Assembly (NCBI RefSeq): GCF_900106585.1
Contig: NZ_FNWH01000005.1
Span: 1-64,000 of the forward strand
DNA from: Acidaminococcus timonensis
Lineage (GTDB): Bacteria > Bacillota > Negativicutes > Acidaminococcales > Acidaminococcaceae
Reading direction: 5' to 3'
DNA length: 64,000 nucleotides
Made by a program: the position numbers and the translations under genes. Every line of letters starts with the position of its first letter. Position 1 is the first letter of the stretch. Below the pieces are notes generated by a model, which saw only the letters and a program-made list of their open reading frames with translations, ran no database searches and was not told where the DNA came from. Shown piece after piece: positions 53,615-62,364 of this stretch.

Positions 53615-54853
53615 TCAGATAATGCCTCTCAGTTTCATGGGTTCAGCCAGAGCGTTCAGGGCTACGATGTAGGCGCCTACACGCATGGTGGTGTTGTACT
53701 TCTTGGCTGCATCATATACATTTGCGAAGGCTTTCACCATCATCTGTTCCTGTCTGTCCACAACTTCTTCTTCCGTCCAGAAGTATCTGTACAGGTTCTG
53801 TACCCATTCGAAGTAGGATACGGTTACGCCGCCGCCGTTGGCCAGCACATCGGGCACTACAGGGATGCCTCTCTTTTCCAGGATGATATCGGCTTCTGCA
53901 TCGGTCGGGCCGTTTGCAGCTTCCACGATCATCTTGGCTTTGATCTTGTCGGCGTTCTTGGCAGTGATCTGCAGTTCCAGGGCTGCCGGAATCAGTACCG
54001 TTACATCCTGTTCCAGGACTTCTTCGTTGCTGATGGCTTTTGCACCAGGATATCCTTTGATCACGCCGCCGTTGTTCTTGGCGTATTCTTCCACTTTGTA
54101 CGGATCGAAGCCGTTTGCATCATAGATGCCGCCGCTGATATCGCTCAGGGCTACGATCTTCAGGCCTTTGTCCGCTGCGCATTTGGCAGTCCAAGAACCT
54201 ACGTTACCGAAACCTTGGATGGCCAGGGTTGCTTCTTCCGGTTTGATTCCTTCTCTCTTCAGCAGTTCCAGGGTTGCGGTGATCACGCCACGGCCCGTTG
54301 CAGAAGTACGGCCCAGGGAACCACCCATGCATACGGCTTTACCAGTGATGAAACCAGGAGCGAACTGGCAGTTGATCTTGGAGAATTCATCGCACATCCA
54401 GGCCATGATCTGGGCGTTGGTGTTCACGTCAGGTGCCGGGATATCTTTCTTTTCGCCGATTACCGGTGCAATCTTATCGATGTACCCACGGGTGATCTTT
54501 TCCAGTTCCGTCTTGGAAACTTTCCGGGGATCCACGATGATGCCGCCTTTACCACCGCCGTAAGGCAGGCCGGCAATGGCGCATTTCGTGGTCATCCAGA
54601 AGCCCAGGGTCTTTACTTCGTCCATGGAAACGTTCTGATGATACCGTACGCCGCCTTTGGCAGGTCCCAGGATGGTGCTGTTCTGAGAACGATAGCCGGT
54701 GAATACCTGCACATGACCATCATCCATCTTCACAGGGATGCTGACTTCCAGAGTACGTTCAGGTTGAGAGATGACAGCCTCAGCGTTGGGATCCAGGTTG
54801 ATCAGCTTGCTAGCTTTTTCCATAGGGATTTTTGCCATTTCAAACAAACTCAT
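53615..54853 (-). CDS. gdhA: Glutamate dehydrogenase, copy 1
   Basis: 412 aa. Converts glutamate to 2-oxoglutarate and ammonia, the entry step of the hydroxyglutarate fermentation route. Substrate domain: KGGVRYHQNVSMDEV and LPYGGGKGGIIVDP (catalytic Lys); PAPDVNTNAQIMAWM; Rossmann motif IQGFGNVGSWTAK. Close in length and motifs to the NAD-dependent enzyme of anaerobic peptococci, so a catabolic role is inferred. AGGAGGCGTTACAA precedes ATG. Protein differs from copy 2 by one residue (PEEAT versus PEDAT). Confidence 0.96.
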   Translation of the reverse strand: MSLFEMAKIPMEKASKLINLDPNAEAVISQPERTLEVSIPVKMDDGHVQVFTGYRSQNSTILGPAKGGVRYHQNVSMDEVKTLGFWMTTKCAIAGLPYGGGKGGIIVDPRKVSKTELEKITRGYIDKIAPVIGEKKDIPAPDVNTNAQIMAWMCDEFSKINCQFAPGFITGKAVCMGGSLGRTSATGRGVITATLELLKREGIKPEEATLAIQGFGNVGSWTAKCAADKGLKIVALSDISGGIYDANGFDPYKVEEYAKNNGGVIKGYPGAKAISNEEVLEQDVTVLIPAALELQITAKNADKIKAKMIVEAANGPTDAEADIILEKRGIPVVPDVLANGGGVTVSYFEWVQNLYRYFWTEEEVVDRQEQMMVKAFANVYDAAKKYNTTMRVGAYIVALNALAEPMKLRGII

Positions 54854-54917
54854 TTGTAACGCCTCCTAAAATTTTCAACTTTCCTAAAACTCTTATCTTT
54901 GAACCCTTACAAGCACA

Positions 54918-54968
54918 TTATAGCATGATTCAGAAATAACTGTTTATTTTTTTGTATTTTGTATACAA
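54918..54968. promoter_or_regulatory. gdhA promoter with extended -10 and upstream palindrome
   Basis: On the minus strand TGCTATAAT is an extended -10 (54918-54926). About 35 bp further upstream is TTGTATACAA (54959-54968), a perfect palindrome retained at the same offset in copy 2 although flanking bases differ; candidate regulator site. The region also separates gdhA from divergent recQ. Confidence 0.55.
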
Positions 54969-55066
54969 TTCATGAATTTCCCTATACCTTGCAATTTCCC
55001 CATTTTTTCGTTATGATTGAAACAAACAACAGTTTGATTTACTGCCTGAAGGAGGTCATTCCACCC

Positions 55067-56920
55067 ATGGACCGATATACAGCCCTGGAAAAGTATTTTG
55101 GATACAAGAGTTTCCGTCCCGGTCAGGAGATTCTCATCGATGCCCTGCTGAAGGGCCGGGATGTACTGGGGGTCATGCCCACCGGCGCCGGCAAATCCCT
55201 CTGCTACCAGATCCCGGCCCTGCTGCTTCCAGGGATCACCCTGGTGATTTCCCCGCTGATCTCCCTGATGCAGGATCAGGTGCAGGCGCTGGAACAGGCA
55301 GGCATCCCGGCTGCCTACATCAACAGTTCCCTGTCCCCCCAGGCGTTCTTTGCCACCCTGGATGCCGCCCGGAAAGGGAGTTACAAGCTGCTCTATGTGG
55401 CTCCGGAACGGCTGGAGACGGAACTGTTCCGGAACTTCGCCCAGGAGGCGGAAATCTCTCTGGTGGCAGTGGATGAAGCCCACTGCATCTCCCAGTGGGG
55501 GCAGGATTTCCGTCCCAGCTATACCCGGATCCTGGACTTTCTGGAATTCCTGCCCAGGCGGCCGGTGGTGGGAGCTTTTACCGCCACGGCCACCCAGCAG
55601 GTCCAGGAGGACATCCTGGAAAGCCTGCAGCTGCAGGATCCCCAGCGCCTGGTCACCGGTTTTGACCGGGCCAATCTGTATTTTGGAGTGGAACGGCCCC
55701 GCAGCAAGGATGAATTCGTACTGGCCTACCTGAAACGCCATCCGGAAGACAGTGGCATCATCTATTGCTCCACCCGGAAAAATGTGGACGAACTGTACAG
55801 CTGGCTCCAGGATCAGCACTTTTCCGTAGGCCGGTACCACGCAGGACTGAGCCAGGAGGAACGGCAGAAAGCCCAGGAGGATTTTCTGTACGACCGGACT
55901 CCGGTGATCATCGCCACCAATGCATTCGGCATGGGCATCGACAAATCCAATGTGCGCTACGTGCTCCATTACAATATGCCCTCCTGCCTGGAGAACTACT
56001 ACCAGGAAGCCGGCCGGGCCGGACGGGACGGAGAGCCTTCCGAATGCATCCTGCTCTACGCTGCCCAGGATGTGATGATCCAGAAATTCCTGCTGGAGCA
56101 CAAGGACCAGCCGGTCACAGAAGAACTGGAGGAAGTGGAGGAGAACAACCGGCGCAAACTGAGCGCCATGGAGCAGTACTGCACCACCACGGCCTGCCTT
56201 CGCATGACCATGCTCCACTATTTCGGGGAGGAAGCCCCTGCCCGGTGCGACAACTGTTCCTCCTGCAACGGAGATTTCCAGGAGATCGACATCACGGAAC
56301 AGACCAAGGCCATTGTCAAGTGCATCCACGAAGCGGGCCGTCCCTACGGCATGAACCTGATCGCCAATACCCTGGCCGGCAGCCATTCCACCCGGGTGGA
56401 AGAGACAGGGCTCTACCGGCAGCGGCTGTTCGGCGCCCTGCACCAGTATACCCTGAAGGAAATCAAGGAAATGATCCGCTGCCTGATTGAACAGGGCTAC
56501 CTGCTGATCAGCCCGGACAAATATCCAGTGCTGCGGATCTCCAAAAAGATCTGGGAGCTGCAGGATACCTCCATCCGGGTGCTCCTGCGGAAAGCCCAGG
56601 AACCGGAAACAGATTCTGGCAGACCCAGAAGGAAACCGTCCGATCTGCCCCGGGCTGCCCTGCCGGAGGGATTCACCCAGGAGCAGGGAGAGGAACTGTT
56701 CAGCCGGCTTCGGTCCCTGCGGAAAAAGTTGGCAGAAAAGGCCATGGTCCCTCCCTTTGTGATTTTCGGCGACCGGACCCTGCGGGATATGTGCAGGGTA
56801 TTGCCCCGGAACCACGGAGCGTTCCTGACCGTACTGGGTGTGGGGCAGGCCAAGGATGAGAAGTATGGTGACGCCTTCCTCAATGTCATCAAGGATTTTT
56901 GTCAGGAAAACAATCTATAG
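55067..56920 (+). CDS. recQ: ATP-dependent DNA helicase RecQ
   Basis: 617 aa, full RecQ layout: helicase core (Walker A VMPTGAGKSLCYQIPALLL; DEAHCISQWGQDFRPSY; YYQEAGRAGRDG), RQC zinc site (CLRMTMLHYFGE and CDNCSSC), and C-terminal HRDC domain (EELFSRLRSLRKKLAEK; VLGVGQAKDEKYGDAFL). AGGAGG 9 bp before ATG. Lies between the two gdhA copies. Confidence 0.95.
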   Translation: MDRYTALEKYFGYKSFRPGQEILIDALLKGRDVLGVMPTGAGKSLCYQIPALLLPGITLVISPLISLMQDQVQALEQAGIPAAYINSSLSPQAFFATLDAARKGSYKLLYVAPERLETELFRNFAQEAEISLVAVDEAHCISQWGQDFRPSYTRILDFLEFLPRRPVVGAFTATATQQVQEDILESLQLQDPQRLVTGFDRANLYFGVERPRSKDEFVLAYLKRHPEDSGIIYCSTRKNVDELYSWLQDQHFSVGRYHAGLSQEERQKAQEDFLYDRTPVIIATNAFGMGIDKSNVRYVLHYNMPSCLENYYQEAGRAGRDGEPSECILLYAAQDVMIQKFLLEHKDQPVTEELEEVEENNRRKLSAMEQYCTTTACLRMTMLHYFGEEAPARCDNCSSCNGDFQEIDITEQTKAIVKCIHEAGRPYGMNLIANTLAGSHSTRVEETGLYRQRLFGALHQYTLKEIKEMIRCLIEQGYLLISPDKYPVLRISKKIWELQDTSIRVLLRKAQEPETDSGRPRRKPSDLPRAALPEGFTQEQGEELFSRLRSLRKKLAEKAMVPPFVIFGDRTLRDMCRVLPRNHGAFLTVLGVGQAKDEKYGDAFLNVIKDFCQENNL

Positions 56921-57006
56921 CAGAGCCCTGAAGAGCTCCCGCCATCCGGCGGTTCCCCGCCCTGTTTACAAGCGGATAGGGCAGATATTTGAGATACACA
57001 AAAATC

Positions 57007-58409
57007 GGTTCTTTGTCAAATGTTGGGGTAAGCTCCAATTCATCTACCACACACGGACGTGAGCGATTTTTGCTCACGTCTGTTTTTATTTTAATTTCAC
57101 CATCGAAAGCAGTAAAATCCGAGAACGGAATCGTTCAAAGTTGCGAAAACCAAATGCTACTCTCTTTAACACCTTAATCTTATTGTTCATTCCTTCCGTA
57201 AAACCATTCGAATACGCTTGACTCAATCCTTCCAAAATCTCTGTCTTCCAATCAGTGAACGTCTTTATAACACTCTTGAATTCTTCAACCCCACTTTCTT
57301 CGACTAATGATAACCAACGAGATAAGAATGAAGCAACAGCAGACCGTTCTTTCATAGAAAACACCTTAAAGAATGCCTCTTTTAAGGCATAGGCTCTCTG
57401 TAATTCTGAAGACTGCTTCAAGATTTCCCGAAGGCTGGCCAGTTCTTCTTCTGTCAGACGATCACCCCTCTTGTTCAAGATATGTTTGTTTCTCTTGAAA
57501 TAAATTCTTTTTTCGTCGAATAACTTTTGTACATTTTTCCTAACCCGTTCAAGCGCCCAAATGACCAGTCTCTGTATGTGGAATCGGTCACCAATAATTG
57601 TTGCACCAGGAAACATCGCTCTGATGACCTTGCGGAAAAGTGACGAAAGGTCCATTACGACAAATTTTACTTTCAATCGCTCTGCTCTTGAAAATTGGCT
57701 AAAATAACGAATCAATTCCAGCGCTGTCCTCTTTGGCAAAATATCGAGAGTTTCATGACGCTGAGGGTCATTCACAGCGACCTGGTATCTTTGCCCATGA
57801 GCGTTCCCACGAAATTCGTCTAAAGAAAGAACTTCAGGCAGATGGAGAGGCCTTTTAAAAGTAAGTCCATCAAAATACCGGATTACGGTGGAAACAGAGA
57901 CACCATGGCTTCTGGCAATAGCTTTAAAGCTCGCCAGTTCAGAACAGGCTTGGATGATGCTGTTCTTTACATCGTTAGAACGCCGCTGGTAATGCTCGAC
58001 GCCAGGAATTTTTTCATAAAATGTCTTATGGCAGCAAGGGCAAAAAAATCTTCTTTTATGAACAATAGCAGAAACAGGATGGGTGTTCCAGTGCCCTAAG
58101 AGGACTTTTTGGTCCCGATAGTCCTTAATATGAAGAATTTTATGATGACAGTAGGGGCAACGAGAAGCTGTAGAAGTGAATTCCACGTAAAGGAGGAGGC
58201 TGGATCCCAATTTTTCAAATTCTTTTATGGAACCCTCTTCCCAATGGAAGCTTTTTTCGATAAAATGAAAGAAAGACATATCTATTCTCCTTTCAGTTCT
58301 TCGTGGTGGTTGAGGTGAAATGTAGCTTAGATATGTCTTTATTTTATCGTAAGACAAGGGGTCTTGTGAACAGGAGTGTCCACAAGACCCCAACATTTAT
58401 TATAGAACC
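57007..58409 (-). mobile_element. ISL3-family insertion sequence with 8-bp target duplication
   Basis: 1403 bp. Inverted ends GGTTCTTTGTCAAATGTTGG and (right end read inward) GGTTCTATAATAAATGTTGG. The 8-bp direct repeat CAAAAATC flanks it exactly (56999-57006 and 58410-58417), the ISL3 hallmark. Inserted at the start of the gdhA copy 2 terminator. AT-rich compared with neighbours. A hairpin GACGTGAGC/GCTCACGTC at 57056-57080 may terminate its transcript. Confidence 0.95.
57086..58279 (-). CDS. ISL3-family transposase
   Basis: 397 aa, apparently intact. N-terminal zinc finger (CPYCHHKILHIKDYR; FFCPCCHKTFYEK), HTH (ASFKAIARSHGVSVSTVIRY), and DDE core starting VLSLDEFRG with FVVMDLSSLFRKVI and IGDRFHIQRLV; ending NGFTEGMNNKIKVLKRVAFG. 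AAGGAG lies 8 bp before ATG. Confidence 0.94.
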   Translation of the reverse strand: MSFFHFIEKSFHWEEGSIKEFEKLGSSLLLYVEFTSTASRCPYCHHKILHIKDYRDQKVLLGHWNTHPVSAIVHKRRFFCPCCHKTFYEKIPGVEHYQRRSNDVKNSIIQACSELASFKAIARSHGVSVSTVIRYFDGLTFKRPLHLPEVLSLDEFRGNAHGQRYQVAVNDPQRHETLDILPKRTALELIRYFSQFSRAERLKVKFVVMDLSSLFRKVIRAMFPGATIIGDRFHIQRLVIWALERVRKNVQKLFDEKRIYFKRNKHILNKRGDRLTEEELASLREILKQSSELQRAYALKEAFFKVFSMKERSAVASFLSRWLSLVEESGVEEFKSVIKTFTDWKTEILEGLSQAYSNGFTEGMNNKIKVLKRVAFGFRNFERFRSRILLLSMVKLK

Positions 58410-58446
58410 CAAAAATCCCCGGACAACCACTGTCCGGGGATTTTTG
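58410..58446 (-). terminator. Terminator of gdhA copy 2
   Basis: Same stem as for copy 1 (AAAAATCCCCGGACA/TGTCCGGGGATTTTT). The ISL3 element abuts it, its target duplication being the first 8 bases, so the hairpin itself survives. Confidence 0.88.
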
Positions 58447-58485
58447 CTGTACCGTCCTGGTACAGATTCCGTTTGTAGGGTTCTA

Positions 58486-59724
58486 TCAGATAATGCCTCT
58501 CAGTTTCATGGGTTCAGCCAGAGCGTTCAGGGCTACGATGTAGGCGCCTACACGCATGGTGGTGTTGTACTTCTTGGCTGCATCATATACATTTGCGAAG
58601 GCTTTCACCATCATCTGTTCCTGTCTGTCCACAACTTCTTCTTCCGTCCAGAAGTATCTGTACAGGTTCTGTACCCATTCAAAGTAGGATACGGTTACGC
58701 CGCCGCCGTTGGCCAGCACATCGGGCACTACAGGAATGCCTCTCTTTTCCAGGATGATATCAGCTTCTGCATCGGTCGGGCCGTTTGCAGCTTCCACGAT
58801 CATCTTGGCTTTGATCTTGTCGGCGTTCTTGGCAGTGATCTGCAGTTCCAGAGCTGCCGGAATCAGTACCGTTACATCCTGTTCCAGGACTTCTTCGTTG
58901 CTGATGGCTTTTGCACCAGGATAGCCTTTGATTACGCCGCCGTTGTTCTTGGCGTATTCTTCCACTTTGTACGGATCGAAGCCGTTTGCATCATAGATGC
59001 CGCCGCTGATATCGCTCAGGGCTACGATCTTCAGGCCTTTGTCTGCTGCGCATTTGGCAGTCCAGGAACCTACGTTACCGAAACCTTGGATGGCCAGGGT
59101 TGCATCTTCCGGTTTGATTCCTTCTCTCTTCAACAGTTCCAGGGTTGCGGTGATCACGCCACGGCCCGTTGCAGAAGTACGGCCCAGAGAACCGCCCATG
59201 CATACGGCTTTACCGGTGATGAAGCCAGGAGCAAACTGGCAGTTAATCTTGGAGAATTCATCGCACATCCAGGCCATGATCTGGGCGTTGGTGTTCACGT
59301 CAGGAGCCGGGATATCTTTCTTTTCGCCGATTACCGGTGCGATCTTATCGATGTACCCACGGGTGATCTTTTCCAGTTCCGTCTTGGAAACTTTCCGGGG
59401 ATCCACGATGATACCGCCTTTACCACCGCCGTAAGGCAGGCCGGCAATGGCGCATTTCGTGGTCATCCAGAAGCCCAGGGTCTTCACTTCGTCCATGGAA
59501 ACGTTCTGATGATACCGTACGCCGCCTTTGGCAGGTCCCAGGATGGTGCTGTTCTGAGAACGATAGCCGGTGAATACCTGTACATGGCCATCATCCATCT
59601 TCACAGGGATGCTGACTTCCAGAGTACGTTCAGGTTGAGAGATGACAGCCTCAGCGTTGGGATCCAGGTTGATCAGCTTGCTAGCTTTTTCCATAGGGAT
59701 TTTTGCCATTTCAAACAAACTCAT
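58486..59724 (-). CDS. gdhA: Glutamate dehydrogenase, copy 2
   Basis: 412 aa, identical to copy 1 except Asp for Glu in KPEDATLAIQG. About 22 nucleotide differences, nearly all synonymous, show both copies are kept functional or are homogenised by gene conversion. Same ribosome site and core promoter (minus-strand TGCTATAAT). Motifs as in copy 1. Confidence 0.96.
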   Translation of the reverse strand: MSLFEMAKIPMEKASKLINLDPNAEAVISQPERTLEVSIPVKMDDGHVQVFTGYRSQNSTILGPAKGGVRYHQNVSMDEVKTLGFWMTTKCAIAGLPYGGGKGGIIVDPRKVSKTELEKITRGYIDKIAPVIGEKKDIPAPDVNTNAQIMAWMCDEFSKINCQFAPGFITGKAVCMGGSLGRTSATGRGVITATLELLKREGIKPEDATLAIQGFGNVGSWTAKCAADKGLKIVALSDISGGIYDANGFDPYKVEEYAKNNGGVIKGYPGAKAISNEEVLEQDVTVLIPAALELQITAKNADKIKAKMIVEAANGPTDAEADIILEKRGIPVVPDVLANGGGVTVSYFEWVQNLYRYFWTEEEVVDRQEQMMVKAFANVYDAAKKYNTTMRVGAYIVALNALAEPMKLRGII

Positions 59725-59877
59725 TTGTAACGCCTCCTAAAATTTTCAACTTTCCTAAAACTCTTATCTTTGAACCCTTACAAGCCCATTATAGCACGAT
59801 TCAGAAAATACGCAATCGTTTTTTGTATCTTGTATACAATTTTATTTTTGCAAATTATTTAATAAAATCAGAGTAAA

Positions 59878-59915
59878 GGGGTGTGAAAAATGATTTTTCA
59901 CACCCCGTCATACGT
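59878..59915. repeat. Mosaic repeat fragment upstream of gdhA copy 2
   Basis: Hairpin GGGGTGTGAAAAA/TTTTTCACACCCC then CGTCATACGTCATACG, a variant of the heptamer module. The remainder of 59842-60141 holds MITE copy C and further heptamers (TGACTCATGACTCA near 60122); no gene. Confidence 0.65.
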
Positions 59916-59976
59916 CATACGCGAATGGATGAAATTTACTATTGGCAAATTTTAATATAGGGACAAAAATCTCCAG

Positions 59977-60077
59977 ACCTGGGAACGGTCTCCCCTTACG
60001 GGTAGACCCTACGAAATTTTATCGCAGGGTACGTTACATGCGTAGGGACGGCCCGTCAGGGACGTCCGGACCCAGGT
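59977..60077. repeat. MITE-like palindromic repeat, copy C
   Basis: 101 bp with ends ACCTGGGAACG and GACCCAGGT, followed by the CGCCCAGCGGGCA tail shared with copy A. Inner blocks CTCCCCTTACGGGTAGACCC and GCGTAGGGACGGCCCGT mirror each other; the centre differs from copy A. Confidence 0.75.
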
Positions 60078-60141
60078 CGCCCAGCGGGCAAATTTTCCCC
60101 TGCCAGCGTAAGCTGGCCTCCACCGGCTCATGACTCATGAC

Positions 60142-61365
60142 TCACAGCTCACGACCTTTTTCAAACTGCTCGTAAATCGCTCCGAAATCCACACCCCCGA
60201 CCACTTTATGGGCGTACTGCCGGGGAAGTTCTTCCACCACGCCTGCCAGGTGGTGAGAGGTGATGCCACACTGGATGCTGAGCCAGGCCTCCAGGAACGC
60301 CGCCAGATGGTCGCATCCCTTCAGCATTTCCCCATCCACCGGGCTGTACACATCCTGATTGTAGGCTTCCGGGATATCTCCCTCCAGCACCTGGACCCTG
60401 CCGTCCAGCCGGATCTTATTGCGGAATTCGTCCACCGTGAAATTCAGGATATCCTCCTGCCAGGCCTGGGGCAGCAGAGGCAGCAGTACATCTTCCATCT
60501 GCCGCTGTTCGATTTCCTTGATCAGTTCATCCAGGCCCTCTATGGACCGCTTGATGGGTGAGATGATATCCCGGGTCAGCACTTCCGGCAGGTCATGCCA
60601 GAGGCCGCCCAGGAAGTCATTCACCAGCCGGGCCCTGCAGGCTCCCAGGGACCGGGCGCAGAAATACCCCATGATGGCCACCACCAGCACGTGCCCCATG
60701 ACGGAGGTCTCCGGCACCCGGGGGGACTGGGACCAGCGCTTCTGGAACCGCAGCTTGCCGATCAGGTCCACAAATTTCCGGGTCTTGCCGTTCATGGCGA
60801 TCTTCTGCACCCCGGCCAGGTTGAAGTGTTCCTCGATCTCATCGTGGATCCGGTCCCTGATTTCCTCCACCCCAAAGATTCCCTGGTTCATCCGGTCGAT
60901 GATCCGGAATTCCCACTCTGTGGCCAGATAGTGGGCCGCCCGGATCAGCTGTTTTTCCAGAGGATGGTCCTGCCCGTCGAAGTACTGCTGCATCCGTTTC
61001 AGGAAATCGCTTCCCTGCAGGCTGGGGATCCGCCGTGCCAGTTCCTGGTACACCCACCGGTTCAGCCGGGGTCCGCTCTTGCGCATGAGTTCGTGGAACA
61101 CCGGTGGTTTGATGTCCGTCAGCACCACCCGGTGGAGAAATTCGAAGATGCCCCCTTCCACCAGCACCTGCCAGTCCAGCTTCGCCCCGTGATCCTGTTC
61201 TTCATACCGGGCCAGCACATAAAGGATCATCATCTTGTGGGCCTGTTTGTCCAGCTCCGTGAATCCCTGGGGCCGGATGTGGTCATTCCAGCGCTGGATA
61301 TACGCCGCTTCGTAGATGAATTGGAGCAGATCCCTGGGCAGGGCCGGCTGTTTGGTCGTTTCCAT
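60142..61365 (-). CDS. HD-domain protein, YfbR-related
   Basis: 407 aa with two HD-like halves: N-terminal segment with LDKQAHKMMILYVLARYEEQ, and a clearer C-terminal HD_3 domain (TSVMGHVLVVAIMGYFCARS; DFLGGLWHDLPEVLTRDIIS). Probably a metal-dependent phosphohydrolase acting on nucleotides, but twice the size of YfbR. Start ATG has a weak GGAGG further upstream. Function not established. Confidence 0.75.
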   Translation of the reverse strand: METTKQPALPRDLLQFIYEAAYIQRWNDHIRPQGFTELDKQAHKMMILYVLARYEEQDHGAKLDWQVLVEGGIFEFLHRVVLTDIKPPVFHELMRKSGPRLNRWVYQELARRIPSLQGSDFLKRMQQYFDGQDHPLEKQLIRAAHYLATEWEFRIIDRMNQGIFGVEEIRDRIHDEIEEHFNLAGVQKIAMNGKTRKFVDLIGKLRFQKRWSQSPRVPETSVMGHVLVVAIMGYFCARSLGACRARLVNDFLGGLWHDLPEVLTRDIISPIKRSIEGLDELIKEIEQRQMEDVLLPLLPQAWQEDILNFTVDEFRNKIRLDGRVQVLEGDIPEAYNQDVYSPVDGEMLKGCDHLAAFLEAWLSIQCGITSHHLAGVVEELPRQYAHKVVGGVDFGAIYEQFEKGREL

Positions 61366-61398
61366 GGTTGTACCTCCTTACCGATCATCTTTTATGTA

Positions 61399-62265
61399 TC
61401 ACTCGTCCAGCAGGGCCAGGTTCCGCAGCAGGAGTTTCTTCCCCCGCCAGGCAAAAGCCCGCTCGCCGTATTTTTCCTTGAACTGCCGGTTGGTCAAATT
61501 TTCCAGTTCCCGGGCTGTCAGCCGGGCCTGGCGCCGCATTTTGAATTCTGGTATGGGGGTCACGGGAACCTGTGCATTGTGGGGGCAGCAGCGCTGGCAT
61601 TCGTCACAGCCAAACACCAGCGGCGTCTTCCGCAGGATGGCGATTTCTTCCGGTGTGAGTTCTCCCTTCTTCTGTGTCAGGTAGGACTTGCAGACCCGGT
61701 AATCGTACCGTCCGCTGGCAAAGCAGCCGCCGGGACAGTGCCGGGCACAGGCGCCGCAGTGGCAGCATTCCCTTCTGTGAGGGGCATCCGGTTCCAGAGG
61801 CAGGGTGGTAAGCACCGCCCCGATGAAACACCAGGAACCCCAGGTTCCATGGATCAGGCACCCGTTATCCCCCTCAAAGCCCAGTCCCGCTTCTACGGCC
61901 AGCTGCCGTTCGGCCAGCACCGACGTATCCACAATGGCCGCCTGCCGGCTCCCGGGCCAGTGCTGGCCCAGCCAGGCAGCGACGCGGTCCAGGTACTGCC
62001 GGATGATTCCGTGATAATCGGGGAACTGGCAGTACAGGGACAGGTTGGCCCCCTCCACCGGCGGCTGGTAATAGGGAAACAGGACGACCACGGCTGCCTG
62101 ACAGCCGGGCAGCACCCCGGTCAGATCGTACCGTTCCGGTCCCTTCCCAGCCGCCAGGGGACAGATGTCCGGAGGCTGCTCCGGTTCCGGCAGCCGGTTG
62201 GGAGCGATCCCCACAGCCGGCAGTCCCAGGCTGCGGCAGAAATCTTTGATGGGCTGGCTGTCCAT
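61399..62265 (-). CDS. QueG-like double 4Fe-4S reductase
   Basis: 288 aa. N-terminal DUF1730-type domain (GLPAVGIAPNRLPE; VDTSVLAERQLAVEAGLGFE) and two 4Fe-4S clusters: CCHCGACARHCPGGCF and CDECQRCCPHN. Matches epoxyqueuosine reductase QueG, but lacks the C-terminal HEAT-repeat part of the roughly 380-aa enzymes; a short clostridial-type form. The cobalamin-dependent queuosine step is likely, not proven. GGAGG 5 bp before ATG. Confidence 0.8.
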   Translation of the reverse strand: MDSQPIKDFCRSLGLPAVGIAPNRLPEPEQPPDICPLAAGKGPERYDLTGVLPGCQAAVVVLFPYYQPPVEGANLSLYCQFPDYHGIIRQYLDRVAAWLGQHWPGSRQAAIVDTSVLAERQLAVEAGLGFEGDNGCLIHGTWGSWCFIGAVLTTLPLEPDAPHRRECCHCGACARHCPGGCFASGRYDYRVCKSYLTQKKGELTPEEIAILRKTPLVFGCDECQRCCPHNAQVPVTPIPEFKMRRQARLTARELENLTNRQFKEKYGERAFAWRGKKLLLRNLALLDE

Positions 62266-62279
62266 GGCTTCCTCCTTTC

Positions 62280-62355
62280 TGGCAGTCACTAGTCTCTAGT
62301 CATTAGTCTGCAGCTTATGGAAAGGACCTGCCCCGGGAGGGACAGGTCCTTTGGA
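62280..62355. repeat. Heptamer cluster plus terminator
   Basis: CAGTCACTAGTCTCTAGTCA and related heptamers, then hairpin AAAGGACCTG/CAGGTCCTTT (62320-62353) for the SGNH-hydrolase gene transcript. Confidence 0.7.
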
Positions 62356-62364
62356 TGCAAGCGA

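Larger units (their letters stand above)
53538..54970. repeat. Direct repeat containing gdhA, copy 1
   Basis: About 1.43 kb matching 58409-59841 at a constant offset of 4871 bp. It covers the gdhA terminator, the gene, its promoter region and the TTGTATACAA palindrome. By eye about 22 base differences lie within the 1239-bp gene. Confidence 0.95.
58409..59841. repeat. Direct repeat containing gdhA, copy 2
   Basis: Second copy of the 53538-54970 segment, offset 4871 bp. Its left edge coincides with the ISL3 insertion site; at the right edge similarity fades after the TTGTATACAA palindrome (59830-59839). Confidence 0.95.
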
